Below, one piece after another: positions 9,115 through 17,056 of a stretch of 64,000 nt of DNA. The notes beneath the pieces are model-generated. The model ran no database searches and was not told where the DNA came from. It saw only the letters and a list, made by a program, of their open reading frames with translations. The DNA is from Candidatus Melainabacteria bacterium (lineage in GTDB: Bacteria > Cyanobacteriota > Vampirovibrionia > Gastranaerophilales > Gastranaerophilaceae), in the NCBI GenBank assembly GCA_003258795.1, contig QHMH01000010.1:1-64000 (forward strand), written 5' to 3'. Both the position numbers and the translations under genes were made by a program. How positions within the stretch are numbered: position 1 is the stretch's first letter; every line of letters starts with the position of its first letter.

Positions 9115-9936
9115 ATGAAAATATCAGGTTTTAATACAAATTATAACTATAACCAAGTAAGAAAAGTTAAAGTTCAACCAAAACAAACGCCTCCAGTTTT
9201 AAATAAAAAGTTTTTATTGCCGGCTGTTGCGGTTTCTTTGATATCATTGTTCGCCTCTACTTGCTCAAATACAAGAGGTGGAAATTTTGTCTACAATGAA
9301 GCTACATCAAAAATTGAAAAGTTTGAGCCTAAAAAACTTGATATAAATGACATGGACTATTGCAAAACTAACAAGTTCAATTTGAGAAATTGTTATGACA
9401 AAGAATACTTGAAAAGCATGGATATTGATAAATGGATAGAAGAAAATAAGGAAACTCTGACAGGTTCTTGTCTTTTTGATACAAATAAAAATCCAATGTC
9501 TATATTGATTGAAAAAGTAACCAACCAATCTCATTGTGACTATGTTCCAAGCCATGCAGCATCAATATACGAAGGTGAAGATGGTCAGATGAAGGTGATG
9601 CAAATTAAACCTTGTAAGGTTGTAGTAGAAGATTTAGCAGATTATTTAAAAAATACAAAAAATAATTACGTCGTTTTCTTAAGAGATTTTGAAATTAACA
9701 AAGATAGGTTTTGTGAAAACGTAAAAAAAGAAGAAGGTAAACCTTATGGATTTATATCTGCAGGACAGTCAGTGTCATCTTTGGTAAATATAGACGGAGG
9801 TTTGCACTGTTCTGAAGGTTATGTGAAAGATGTTCAAAAAGAAGGGTTATTCAAAAATATTGATGCAAACAAAATTACTCCACATACCCTTTTGCACCTT
9901 CTAACAAATAGAGGTCAGGATACTACCACTTTTTAA
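9115..9936 (+). CDS. Membrane-anchored putative permuted papain-fold (YiiX/NlpC-like) protein
   Basis: 273 residues. The N-terminus MKISGFNTNYNYNQ is followed by a basic stretch and one hydrophobic segment (about 39-58, ending FASTC). The soluble part has a His in PSHAASIYEGEDG and, later, a Cys in GLHCSEGYVKDV. The His-before-Cys order and the CSE motif recall circularly permuted NlpC/P60 hydrolases of the YiiX group. The family call is my inference from these two motifs. An AAGGAAG site precedes the ATG. The gene overlaps its convergent neighbour by 14 bp. Confidence 0.5.
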   Translation: MKISGFNTNYNYNQVRKVKVQPKQTPPVLNKKFLLPAVAVSLISLFASTCSNTRGGNFVYNEATSKIEKFEPKKLDINDMDYCKTNKFNLRNCYDKEYLKSMDIDKWIEENKETLTGSCLFDTNKNPMSILIEKVTNQSHCDYVPSHAASIYEGEDGQMKVMQIKPCKVVVEDLADYLKNTKNNYVVFLRDFEINKDRFCENVKKEEGKPYGFISAGQSVSSLVNIDGGLHCSEGYVKDVQKEGLFKNIDANKITPHTLLHLLTNRGQDTTTF

Positions 9937-10264
9937 AAACAAAAAACACAGCCAAAACGATAAAAAGAAATCCAACAATGTAATTCCATTTTAAATTTTC
10001 TTTTAGGTATGTTACTGAAAAAACAGAGAATACAACAAGTGTAATAACCTCTTGCATTATCTTTAGTTGGGCGGCATCAAAGTATTCATGTCCTATTCTA
10101 TTTGCTGGAACTTGAAAACAGTATTCTAAAAGAGCGATACCCCAGCTTACAAGAATTACAATCCAAAGCGCAGTGCTTTTGTATTTTAAGTGTCCGTACC
10201 AAGCAAAGGTCATAAAAATGTTAGATATTGTAAGTAATATAACAGGAGCGAATGGTCTTAACAT
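9923..10264 (-). CDS. DUF486-family small multidrug-transporter-like membrane protein
   Basis: 113 residues with four hydrophobic helices. The conserved segments FAWYGHLK, WGIALLEYCFQVPANRIG and AQLKIMQEVITL are characteristic of DUF486, part of the drug/metabolite transporter superfamily. Its ATG overlaps the stop of ychF (TAATG-type coupling), so the two are probably co-translated. The substrate is unknown. Confidence 0.85.
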   Translation of the reverse strand: MLRPFAPVILLTISNIFMTFAWYGHLKYKSTALWIVILVSWGIALLEYCFQVPANRIGHEYFDAAQLKIMQEVITLVVFSVFSVTYLKENLKWNYIVGFLFIVLAVFFVFKKW

Positions 10265-11361
10265 TAGTTTGCAAACCTAAAATGAACTATATCTCCGTCT
10301 TGAACGACATAGTCCTTTCCTTCCATTCTTGTAAGTCCTTTTTCTCTACAAGCTGCATAAGAACCACACTCAACAAAATCTTTATATGCAGTAATTTCAG
10401 CTTTGATGAAACCTTTTTCAAAATCGGTGTGGATAACTCCAGCCGCTTGTGGTGCTTTTGCTCCTGCAGGAATTGTCCAAGCTCTCACTTCCATTTCTCC
10501 AGCTGTTATAAATGTCCTTAAATTTAATAAGTTATAAACAGCTTTAATCATTCTATCAATACCAGAGTCCTCAATTCCAAGTTCCTTCAAGTATTCTTGC
10601 GCTTCTGTTTTATCAAGTTCAGCAAGTTCAGATTCAATCTTTGCAGAAATTCTAACAACCTCAGCACCAGATTTTTTTGCATATTCTTCAACTTGTTTTG
10701 TGTAATCATTTCCGTCTTTCAAATCATATTCAGAAACGTTAGCACAGTATATAATTGGTTTTGTAGACATTAGGTGTAAGGTTTTGACAACTTCTTTTTC
10801 ATCGTCATCAAACTCTTTTTCTACATTTATAAACATCCCTTTAGAGAGAAGTTCAGTGAGTTTTGTTAAAACATTATTTTCAAGTACAGCATCTTTATCC
10901 CCAGATTTTGCAAGCTTAGAAGTTTTAGCTTGTCGTTTTTCAACTGTTGATAAGTCAGCAAGAGCTAATTCAGTATTTATAGTTTCAATGTCATCAAGAG
11001 GGTTAACTTTTCCTGAAACGTGAATGGTATTCTCATCATCAAAACATCTTACAACTTGAATAATTGCATCAACTTCTCTAATATTGTGCAAAAATTGGTT
11101 TCCCAAACCTTCACCTTTGCTTGCACCTTTTACAAGCCCCGCAATGTCAACAAATTCTATTGCAGTTGGAATAACTGTGTCAGTATTTACCATAGGTTTT
11201 AAAATTTCCAGTCGTTCATCTGGAACAGAAACAACACCTACGTTTGGTTCTATAGTACAGAATGGGTAATTTGCACTTTGTGCATTTTTTGTACTTGTAA
11301 GTGCGTTAAACAAAGTTGATTTCCCAACATTTGGTAATCCGACAATCCCAGCTCTTAACAT
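10264..11361 (-). CDS. ychF: Redox/ribosome-associated ATPase YchF (OLA1 family)
   Basis: 365 residues, the family length. P-loop GLPNVGKSTLFNALT at about 7-21, FVDIAGLVKGASKGEGLGNQFL as G3, and a C-terminal TGS domain ending in VQDGDIVHFRF. YchF binds ATP rather than GTP and associates with ribosomes. It is the first gene of a two-gene unit with the DUF486 protein. Confidence 0.97.
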   Translation of the reverse strand: MLRAGIVGLPNVGKSTLFNALTSTKNAQSANYPFCTIEPNVGVVSVPDERLEILKPMVNTDTVIPTAIEFVDIAGLVKGASKGEGLGNQFLHNIREVDAIIQVVRCFDDENTIHVSGKVNPLDDIETINTELALADLSTVEKRQAKTSKLAKSGDKDAVLENNVLTKLTELLSKGMFINVEKEFDDDEKEVVKTLHLMSTKPIIYCANVSEYDLKDGNDYTKQVEEYAKKSGAEVVRISAKIESELAELDKTEAQEYLKELGIEDSGIDRMIKAVYNLLNLRTFITAGEMEVRAWTIPAGAKAPQAAGVIHTDFEKGFIKAEITAYKDFVECGSYAACREKGLTRMEGKDYVVQDGDIVHFRFAN

Positions 11362-11454
11362 GATTTTACTTCCTCATTAAATGTAATCTTATAAAACCAA
11401 TTTACCCCAAAAATACACTTATCGCAAGAAGAATACTAAAAAATAATTAAGTAC

Positions 11455-11482
11455 TTGCAAAAAAAAAAGTGTTTGATATAAT
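11455..11482 (+). promoter_or_regulatory. Sigma70-type promoter of tRNA-Asp
   Basis: TTGCAA (11455-11460) and TATAAT (11477-11482) are separated by 16 bp, and the tRNA begins 15 bp after the -10 box. Confidence 0.75.
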
Positions 11483-11497
11483 GAGATAGTGAAGTAA

Positions 11498-11574
11498 GGG
11501 AGCGTAGCTCAGTTGGTTAGAGCGCATGCCTGTCACGCATGAGGTCGCGAGTTCGAGCCTCGTCGTTCCCGCCA
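11498..11574 (+). tRNA. tRNA-Asp (anticodon GTC)
   Basis: A full cloverleaf can be folded: acceptor GGGAGCG with CGTTCCC (one G-T pair), D arm GCTC/GAGC, anticodon stem CATGC/GCATG with loop CTGTCAC giving anticodon GTC, T arm with TTCGAGC, discriminator G and encoded CCA (11572-11574). It is the integration target of the prophage. The complete gene lies on the left side of the junction, so it should stay functional. Confidence 0.95.
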
Positions 11575-13016
11575 TTTTTAGAAAATGGGTTATTTAATAA
11601 TAATTCAAAGACTGAAGTAAGCTCTACGCTTACTTTTTTGTCTTTATAGGTAAAGTTCGAACCTATAATTTTTAAGATCTCTTGTTTAGTTTTTGGGCAT
11701 GCCCTCTCGTACAGTCGTGGCGCGTGTTTGCAGAAATTTTCTAATAAGTTCGTACCTTCGTCAAAAGTTCGAGCCGCATTGTTGATACTCTTTAATTTTT
11801 CTATAAGCTGATCTTTTTCTTCATACCATAAGTTATGTTTTTCTTTCCAAAATTCTTCCGTTATTCTTCCGTCTAATTTATCTGTATACAGATTATCTAT
11901 ACGGGCCTGAAGTCGTTTTATTTGCTTTTCTATTTCCTCTACGCTATGTTCTTCATATTCACCCTTTAGGCGTCTTGTTTCTTTTATGCCGGCCCTTATT
12001 AAGTCAAATAATTTGCTGTCAGGGTTAGGGATCTTTTTTATCAGATCCATAAATACTTCGTCTATTTGTTCTTCTCTTATATAATCTTTTTTACAGTCGC
12101 CGCCGCGCTTGCCGGTACAGTGATAATATACATACTTACCCTTTTTTAATTCTGCCGTAAGCTGGCAGCCGCAGTGGCCGCATTTTAATAAGCCGGTGTA
12201 TAAAAATTCTGTATCGTGTTTTCTTGCTTTACTTTGGTTGAAGCTTCTTTGAACTGAATAAAAGATCTCGTCAGGTACAAGCGGTTCGTGTTTCCCTTGA
12301 TATAAAGCGCCGTTATACATAAACTTTCCTATATAAAAAGGATCGTGTAATATAGCCAGCAGCCTTGCCTTTGAATATGGCTTGCCCTTGTGGTTAAAAC
12401 CTTCTTCATATAAGAGCTTACGCAGCGCTGCAATAGAATAAGTGCCGTGATTATACATAGTAAATAGCTTTGCGATAAAAGGCCCGTTCGCCGGATCGGG
12501 TACAATTATTCTCTTACCTTCCGGCCCGTCAGTATTCATATATCCTACTGGCGCTTGCTGTGGATAATAACCCTCTTTGGCTTTTCTGTTCTTGCCCTTC
12601 TTCACTTCTTCACTTAAATTATCAATATATTGTTTTGCCATAAGAACTTTTATGCCGTGCATAAATTTAATATGTGATGAAGAATGTTCACTTATTACCA
12701 TATTTTCTTTTACAAGGTGTACTTCTAATTGCTTAAATTCATCAAGCGTAAGATAGTCTTTTAAGTTTCTGTATATTCTGTCTGTTTTTTCTGCCAGTAT
12801 TGCGTCTATATTATGTTCACTAATATATTTCAGCATATTATTAAATTGTTTACGGCCGGCCTTCTTGGCCGTTTCTGCCTCTACAAATTGAGCTTCTATG
12901 CTGAAGTTATTTTGTCTTGCGTATTCTGTTAAAAATTCTATCTGTGCTGGTATTGAAAAGCCTTCACGCTCTTGACGGCCCGACGATACACGCGCGTATA
13001 TTACTGCTGTTTTCAT
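11517..13016 (-). CDS. Large serine recombinase (phage integrase), 499 aa
   Basis: N-terminal resolvase domain with YARVSSGRQ (catalytic Ser at about position 11), a recombinase domain (about 150-265), a zinc ribbon (CGHCGCQL ... YYHCTG ... DCKKD, about 277-310), and a coiled-coil region rich in Lys/Glu to about 430. It catalyses attP x attB integration. The last codons (NDEARTRDLMRDRHAL) are read antisense through the tRNA-Asp gene, so this C-terminus exists only in the integrated state. A terminator upstream (13069-13093) separates it from the early operon, implying its own promoter. Confidence 0.93.
   Translation of the reverse strand: MKTAVIYARVSSGRQEREGFSIPAQIEFLTEYARQNNFSIEAQFVEAETAKKAGRKQFNNMLKYISEHNIDAILAEKTDRIYRNLKDYLTLDEFKQLEVHLVKENMVISEHSSSHIKFMHGIKVLMAKQYIDNLSEEVKKGKNRKAKEGYYPQQAPVGYMNTDGPEGKRIIVPDPANGPFIAKLFTMYNHGTYSIAALRKLLYEEGFNHKGKPYSKARLLAILHDPFYIGKFMYNGALYQGKHEPLVPDEIFYSVQRSFNQSKARKHDTEFLYTGLLKCGHCGCQLTAELKKGKYVYYHCTGKRGGDCKKDYIREEQIDEVFMDLIKKIPNPDSKLFDLIRAGIKETRRLKGEYEEHSVEEIEKQIKRLQARIDNLYTDKLDGRITEEFWKEKHNLWYEEKDQLIEKLKSINNAARTFDEGTNLLENFCKHAPRLYERACPKTKQEILKIIGSNFTYKDKKVSVELTSVFELLLNNPFSKNGGNDEARTRDLMRDRHAL
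11567..11578. repeat. Left attachment-site core (attL)
   Basis: TCCCGCCATTTT covers the last bases of tRNA-Asp, including its CCA, and recurs at 54387-54398. The similarity continues as TAGAAA here and AGAAA on the right. A short core suits large serine integrases. Confidence 0.7.
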
Positions 13017-13036
13017 AATGAGATTCTAACACAAAA

Positions 13037-13053
13037 AATGAATGAATGAATAA
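13037..13053. promoter_or_regulatory. TGAATGAATGA repeat upstream of the recombinase
   Basis: A run of GAAT units lies 20-35 bp before the recombinase ATG. The same 11-mer occurs in the switch region (24465-24483, opposite strand) and upstream of the late operon (27622-27637). A TTAGAA element lies between it and the start codon. Possible regulator site; role inferred only from recurrence. Confidence 0.35.
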
Positions 13054-13068
13054 AAATATAAATAAAAA

Positions 13069-13093
13069 AATAACGGGCCTTTTACCCGTTATT
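13069..13093 (-). terminator. Terminator of the leftward early operon
   Basis: AATAACGGG (13069-13077) pairs with CCCGTTATT (13085-13093). On the minus strand the stem is followed by seven T. It would stop early transcription before the recombinase. Confidence 0.8.
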
Positions 13094-13198
13094 TAATAAT
13101 AAGTTCATTATGTCTATATATGCCTTCGCAATTTCTTCTTCAGATACTTCTTTTTTTTCTTGCGGAGGCAGCAATATAAGCTCTAATTTTTCTCGCAT
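13082..13198 (-). CDS. 38-aa phage protein, unknown function
   Basis: A GGAGGA site lies 3 nt before the ATG at 13196-13198. The product (MREKLELILLPPQ ... MNLLLNNG) is acidic with a helical C-terminus. It overlaps the upstream gene by 16 bp, and its stop sits inside the terminator stem, making it the last gene of the early operon. No family recognised. Confidence 0.5.
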   Translation of the reverse strand: MREKLELILLPPQEKKEVSEEEIAKAYIDIMNLLLNNG

Positions 13199-13446
13199 TG
13201 TTCCTCCATAATTGTTACTACTTGTTTTCTGTTTTTGTCGTAAACAACCTTATAAGATTTTTCTAAATGTTGAAGTCTGTATAAAGTTATTCTGTTACTT
13301 TGTCGTTCTATGAACTCCAGCCCTCCATTTTGGATCTGCTGTACGAGATCTTTTTGATTAAGAAGTACGCCTACGCGTTCAATAGGGCGACGCTCAAAGT
13401 GCTTTCTTTGGGCCTCTTTTTTGCTGCGCAGCTTCTTTCTTCTCAT
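13183..13446 (-). CDS. Small basic phage protein, unknown function
   Basis: 87 residues. The first 20 are strongly basic (MRRKKLRSKKEAQRKHFERR); the rest looks alpha/beta (ITLYRLQ, YKVVYDK). GAGG precedes the ATG. It sits between an HD-domain gene and the 38-aa gene. Nucleic-acid binding is a guess from charge only. Confidence 0.55.
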   Translation of the reverse strand: MRRKKLRSKKEAQRKHFERRPIERVGVLLNQKDLVQQIQNGGLEFIERQSNRITLYRLQHLEKSYKVVYDKNRKQVVTIMEEQCEKN

Positions 13447-13449
13447 AGG

Positions 13450-13998
13450 CTATACCTCAAATTTGACTTCAAGATATTTTCTGCTTGCTAAATAATCGCA
13501 TAAGTGTACAAAAGACTGCGCTTTATTTTCCGGCTTTGGTAAAATTTCTTCATTTGTTTTCCAGTCTGTATTCCACTGGCCCATATGAGATTTTATAAGC
13601 TCTGCTATCTGCGCGCCTATTTCTTTATTTTCGCATAACTCTACTACTTTTTCGGCAGCTATTAACGGGTGATCTGCCCGTGCATACTGCTGATATTCTG
13701 CGCCGTGTTTCCAGCCGTCGTGCAATATCAGCGCAGCTATTATCAAGTCTTTATCTTTTGCCAGCCCTCTGAACATTTCAAGATGTAGTAAATCATTAGC
13801 TATCTTTGCTGCTGCTTGCGTATGCTTCACAAGGCCGCCTTCACCTAAAGTATATTCAGGGTGATATTTGCCGGTGCTGCTTGCTGCAACTTCAAAAAAA
13901 TAATCAGGCAGTTGCCTGATTAAATTTATTACTTCGTTTCTTATGTCGTCATTTTCTATATAGACAAGTTCTTTTAAGAACACATCTGCTTTATCCAT
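13450..13998 (-). CDS. HD-domain phosphohydrolase
   Basis: 182 residues. Metal-binding histidines and aspartates are visible in GGLVKHT, ILHDGWKHG, ADHPLIAAE and SHMGQW, the spacing of HD-superfamily hydrolases. These enzymes usually act on nucleotides or cyclic nucleotides; the substrate here is unknown. Its ATG overlaps the upstream gene by 8 bp within the early operon. Confidence 0.8.
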   Translation of the reverse strand: MDKADVFLKELVYIENDDIRNEVINLIRQLPDYFFEVAASSTGKYHPEYTLGEGGLVKHTQAAAKIANDLLHLEMFRGLAKDKDLIIAALILHDGWKHGAEYQQYARADHPLIAAEKVVELCENKEIGAQIAELIKSHMGQWNTDWKTNEEILPKPENKAQSFVHLCDYLASRKYLEVKFEV

Positions 13999-14260
13999 TT
14001 TTCCACTCCCCTTCTGCTACTATTTGGTAGTCTTCCTGATACTTTCCGTTCTTATCCCAAAAGCCCATATCTACTTTTTTTTCACTTTCAAAAATTTGGC
14101 CTTTGGCCATATATGAAGTTCCTAATATTGTATTTAATAATTCGCTTATCATTTGTCTTTTTGCTGGTTTAGTCATTTTGTTGAAAACAATATGCCATAA
14201 TTCTTTTGCGTCTATGCCTTCAATAAGAACTTCAATAACGCGATCTATTTTATTACTCAT
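13991..14260 (-). CDS. Phage protein of unknown function
   Basis: 89 residues, helical first half (IDRVIEVLIEGIDAKELWHIVFNKM) and polar C-terminus (GFWDKNGKYQEDYQI). AGAGGA lies before the ATG. Overlaps the HD gene start by 8 bp. No family recognised. Confidence 0.55.
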   Translation of the reverse strand: MSNKIDRVIEVLIEGIDAKELWHIVFNKMTKPAKRQMISELLNTILGTSYMAKGQIFESEKKVDMGFWDKNGKYQEDYQIVAEGEWKNG

Positions 14261-14262
14261 TT

Positions 14263-14463
14263 TTATTCCTCTTTTCTAAAAACTTTTTCTACTTCAAAAT
14301 AATCTGTAAGAGCGTGTAAAGTTCCACAATTCTTACAAGTTATATAAATGTCGTACGGTTCACCTTTTATATCCTGAAATTCACAAGTTGCATTATAATC
14401 ATCTTCAGAACTTAAATAAGCGCCACAATTACCACATATAATATGCAATTTTGCACAAACCAT
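14263..14463 (-). CDS. Zinc-ribbon phage protein
   Basis: 66 residues with two CxxC knuckles (CGNCG near residues 10-14 and CKNCG near 43-47), the pattern of a zinc ribbon. A strong AAGGAGG site precedes the ATG. Function unknown; many such phage proteins bind nucleic acid or proteins. Confidence 0.6.
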   Translation of the reverse strand: MVCAKLHIICGNCGAYLSSEDDYNATCEFQDIKGEPYDIYITCKNCGTLHALTDYFEVEKVFRKEE

Positions 14464-14472
14464 TTTTCCTCC

Positions 14473-14757
14473 TTACCAACTTACTTTAATAAAGTTTTTA
14501 TAGTATTTTACTTTGTATCCATTATCTATTAAGCATTGTTCGGCTTCTGCTGTTATTTCATTATGTACCTTGCAAAAATTAAAACCGCCTTGTATAGCGT
14601 CTTCTATAAGCATTTCAACGAATTTTAACTTATACGGCAGTGGTATATAAAATTCTTTCCCTTCATTTTTAGGTAATAATTTTTGTTTTGGTTTTATATG
14701 ACATTTTGATTTTATAATATTTTCGGTTTCGATCTTCGCCTGTTTTGCTGAAATCAT
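14473..14757 (-). CDS. Phage protein of unknown function
   Basis: 94 residues, alpha/beta in appearance (KLKFVEMLIEDAIQGGFNF; CLIDNGYKVKYYKNFIKVSW). GAGGAT precedes the ATG. It resembles small phage proteins with a single structural domain. No function assigned. Confidence 0.5.
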   Translation of the reverse strand: MISAKQAKIETENIIKSKCHIKPKQKLLPKNEGKEFYIPLPYKLKFVEMLIEDAIQGGFNFCKVHNEITAEAEQCLIDNGYKVKYYKNFIKVSW

Positions 14758-14770
14758 TTATCCTCACTTT

Positions 14771-15256
14771 CTATGAAAAATATATTACTGGTCGTTTATA
14801 TTTCATTTCATCTGTTACAAGTTCTGAAAATTCATTTAAAATTTTTTGTTCTGTTTCAGAAATTTCTATATCAGATTTTTTTAATTCATTTTTCAATAAA
14901 TTTAATTCCATTTCTAATTCTGCTAAACTACCAGTAAGCCAATGACTATCTTTCATAATCTTGCCATATTTGGTATAAGTGCCGTCGCAGTCTGAATGAA
15001 ATAAAAGATTAGGGTAATAATACCCAGCCAGTCTTAACCCGTATAAATCAGTATTGCTTATTTTTAATGCAGGATAATAATTGTTTAAATAGTCTATTGC
15101 ATTAAAATTTTTATCAAAATTAACCGATCTCAATGCTTGCGAAAATTCTTTTTTAACTCCGCAAGTCATTAAAGCAAGATCCCTTATCCAATGAAGCGGT
15201 GCATAGCCCCAATGGCACTCTTTGTCAGAATGTTTGCCGTGTATATATAAGCCCAT
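14771..15256 (-). CDS. Phage protein of unknown function, 161 aa
   Basis: The start was placed at ATG 15254-15256 after GAGGAC, where it overlaps the stop of the upstream 57-aa gene (TAATG coupling). The N-terminal half is aromatic and His-rich (GKHSDKECHWGYAPLHW), and the C-terminal third is a likely coiled coil (LAELEMELNLLKNELKK). No family recognised. Confidence 0.55.
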   Translation of the reverse strand: MGLYIHGKHSDKECHWGYAPLHWIRDLALMTCGVKKEFSQALRSVNFDKNFNAIDYLNNYYPALKISNTDLYGLRLAGYYYPNLLFHSDCDGTYTKYGKIMKDSHWLTGSLAELEMELNLLKNELKKSDIEISETEQKILNEFSELVTDEMKYKRPVIYFS

Positions 15257-15429
15257 TATTTGTCCTCGCTTTCTATAATGTCTAAAATTAGTTTCGGTAC
15301 ACATTCACAGTCAGGGTAACACTCGTCATAATCGCACATATACCCTCTGCATATTGATTCAATTTTGTTTATAACATCATCTGAATACCATATTTGTTCT
15401 TTACCTATCCTGTCTGTTACCCACTTCAC
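15256..15429 (-). CDS. 57-aa cysteine-rich phage protein with GTG start
   Basis: An almost perfect Shine-Dalgarno (GGAGGTGA) lies 4-6 nt before GTG 15427-15429. The product has five cysteines in an 18-residue stretch around CRGYMCDYDECYPDCECVP, which may bind metal. It overlaps the upstream gene by 29 bp and is TAATG-coupled to the next gene. Unknown function. Confidence 0.6.
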   Translation of the reverse strand: MKWVTDRIGKEQIWYSDDVINKIESICRGYMCDYDECYPDCECVPKLILDIIESEDK

Positions 15430-15967
15430 TTCTCACCTCCAAAACATAGGCCATACATTCGCCAGCGTTTTTGAATTTCTTTTTGTATTCTGTTGCGTTT
15501 TCTGCTACTACTGTTAAATAATTTTCTGTATCTTTATAAATAAAACAACCATAAGCAAATTCCGGCGCGGCTTTTTTTGTTACTTCGCTTGGGCTGTCAA
15601 TAACATTAAAACAAATTTCAGGGCGTATTATATTATCATTCGTCATATATTTCCCGACTACTGCAATACGATCCCAGCGTTCTTTTATTCTTTGTTCAAG
15701 CGTTAGATCGTCGCCGCCGTCAGTCCAGTGTACGATATTACCGTAACAAATTTTCTTACCGCAAGTATCATATAAGCCGGTAAATTTTTCTGCGTCTTTT
15801 AGTCGCGCTGCAAGCTCTTTATTTTCAGCCTTTAGCTTATCGTTCTTTTCAACCATTTCCACTATAGTTTTACCGGCTATATCTAATTGTTTTTGTGTGT
15901 CTTTCCACATTTTCTTAAAGTGTTCATTTTCTGCTTCTAATTTGTTTATACCGTCTACGCTTAACAT
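15401..15967 (-). CDS. Coiled-coil protein with YopX-like segment
   Basis: 188 residues. The first 60 form a coiled coil (heptads in EAENEHFKKMWKDTQKQL and onward). Then FTGLYDTCGKKICYGNIV resembles the YopX-domain signature (TGLxDxxGKxIYEGDIV). The GGGAGG site is clear. YopX proteins are common in phage early regions and have no known function. Confidence 0.65.
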   Translation of the reverse strand: MLSVDGINKLEAENEHFKKMWKDTQKQLDIAGKTIVEMVEKNDKLKAENKELAARLKDAEKFTGLYDTCGKKICYGNIVHWTDGGDDLTLEQRIKERWDRIAVVGKYMTNDNIIRPEICFNVIDSPSEVTKKAAPEFAYGCFIYKDTENYLTVVAENATEYKKKFKNAGECMAYVLEVRSEVGNRQDR

Positions 15968-15979
15968 TTTGCCTCCCTT

Positions 15980-16276
15980 CTAAAAATCATTCATAAAAAC
16001 AAAGTTCTTATATTTATATTCTGCTAACATTATTTCTTCGTCTTTATCGGTTACAAAATCTTTATTAGCAAGTTTCTTCAAAATGCAAAGAGCTTTCTTT
16101 AGTTCTCTTTCATAATTCAAAATAATATTTTCAAGATCGTTGTTTTTATCTCTATAAATTTTTTCATTTACTCTACGGACTAAAGAACATACCAGCCCCC
16201 AGCTCGGTGTATTTCTGCTTGTCAAAGGTGCTGGCACTTTGGTTCTAAACCTCTGATCTTCAAAGTTATATTCCAT
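15980..16276 (-). CDS. Phage protein of unknown function
   Basis: 98 residues with a helical, charged C-terminal half (NIILNYERELKKALCILKKLA). The ribosome site is weak and the gene starts 9 bp after the nuclease-like gene. No family recognised. Confidence 0.45.
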   Translation of the reverse strand: MEYNFEDQRFRTKVPAPLTSRNTPSWGLVCSLVRRVNEKIYRDKNNDLENIILNYERELKKALCILKKLANKDFVTDKDEEIMLAEYKYKNFVFMNDF

Positions 16277-16285
16277 AAGGCCGGC

Positions 16286-16606
16286 CTATACCGGCACTTC
16301 TTCAGGTTTTATTAAACCTTCAGGCGCTACATAGAAAAAATTTGTAGCGTAAAGCCTTGCGCCTCTTTGTTTTAAGTTATCTTTTATATCTTTCAAGAAG
16401 TCGCCGCGCGACACTTTTATTTCAAAAGCCGTAGTATAATTACCCTTTGCAGCAGAGATCATAAATAGATCTATACGGCGCTGCGATATATCAGAATAAC
16501 CGCTGCCTAATCTTAATTCAGGGAATAATACATTACATCTGCCCCAGCTTGTAAAATGGTGCTGAAGGGCTTTTAGTATTTTTTCTGTCTTTTCTTTATC
16601 CTTCAC
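16286..16606 (-). CDS. MmcB-like PD-(D/E)XK nuclease-fold protein
   Basis: 106 residues. I place the start at GTG 16604-16606 because AGGAGG stands 6 nt before it inside the previous gene. The core has ELRLGSGYSDISQRRIDLFMI followed by TAFEIKVSRGDFLKD, giving the E...D...ExK active-site pattern of restriction-like nucleases, most like the MmcB DNA-repair family. Likely cuts or repairs DNA during phage replication (inference). Confidence 0.7.
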   Translation of the reverse strand: MKDKEKTEKILKALQHHFTSWGRCNVLFPELRLGSGYSDISQRRIDLFMISAAKGNYTTAFEIKVSRGDFLKDIKDNLKQRGARLYATNFFYVAPEGLIKPEEVPV

Positions 16607-16805
16607 TTTGGCCCTCCTCATCAAGTTTCATTGATTTTCCCAGCGTTTCAAGAAAGCCCAGCTTACATAAGTACGCTTTGCGTGGGTGCATATCTCTTGT
16701 CATAAACTCCATTAAAGAAGTTGTATCAGCGATAAAGCCGCCTAAAATTTCCATAAGTTTTGTTTGTTCAGGTGTTAAATTATCACTCCATTTATCTTCA
16801 GCCAT
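16596..16805 (-). CDS. Small phage protein of unknown function
   Basis: 69 residues, acidic, with one likely helix pair (TPEQTKLMEILGGFIADTT). It ends 11 bp inside the next gene and begins directly after the MazG-like gene stop. No family recognised. Confidence 0.5.
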   Translation of the reverse strand: MAEDKWSDNLTPEQTKLMEILGGFIADTTSLMEFMTRDMHPRKAYLCKLGFLETLGKSMKLDEEGQSEG

Positions 16806-17048
16806 TTATCTTCCCTCCTTTATTCTTCTTAATTGTCTATCAAGTTTGGCTTCTTGTATCTCTAATACTTGCTGTTCCCAGCCCTTAAAATAAATAATGC
16901 CCTGAAGTACATTCAAGACATCTGCAATTTCTTCTATAAAATTTTCTTCGTTAGGCGCATAAGCAAGCTCTGTCATTTCTTCTTTTAGCTTTGCCTTCTG
17001 TGCCTCAAAGCCATAATGATTTATTATTTGTAATTGTTTTTCTATCAT
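16806..17048 (-). CDS. MazG-like nucleotide pyrophosphohydrolase
   Basis: 80 residues from ATG 17046-17048, which follows a clear AGGAGG. The helical pattern KLKEEMTELAYAP ... FIEEIADVLNVLQGII has the EExxE and ExxD acidic residues that bind magnesium in all-alpha NTP pyrophosphatases. Probably hydrolyses (d)NTPs to monophosphates in the infected cell. Confidence 0.7.
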   Translation of the reverse strand: MIEKQLQIINHYGFEAQKAKLKEEMTELAYAPNEENFIEEIADVLNVLQGIIYFKGWEQQVLEIQEAKLDRQLRRIKEGR

Positions 17049-17056
17049 CTTTCCTC

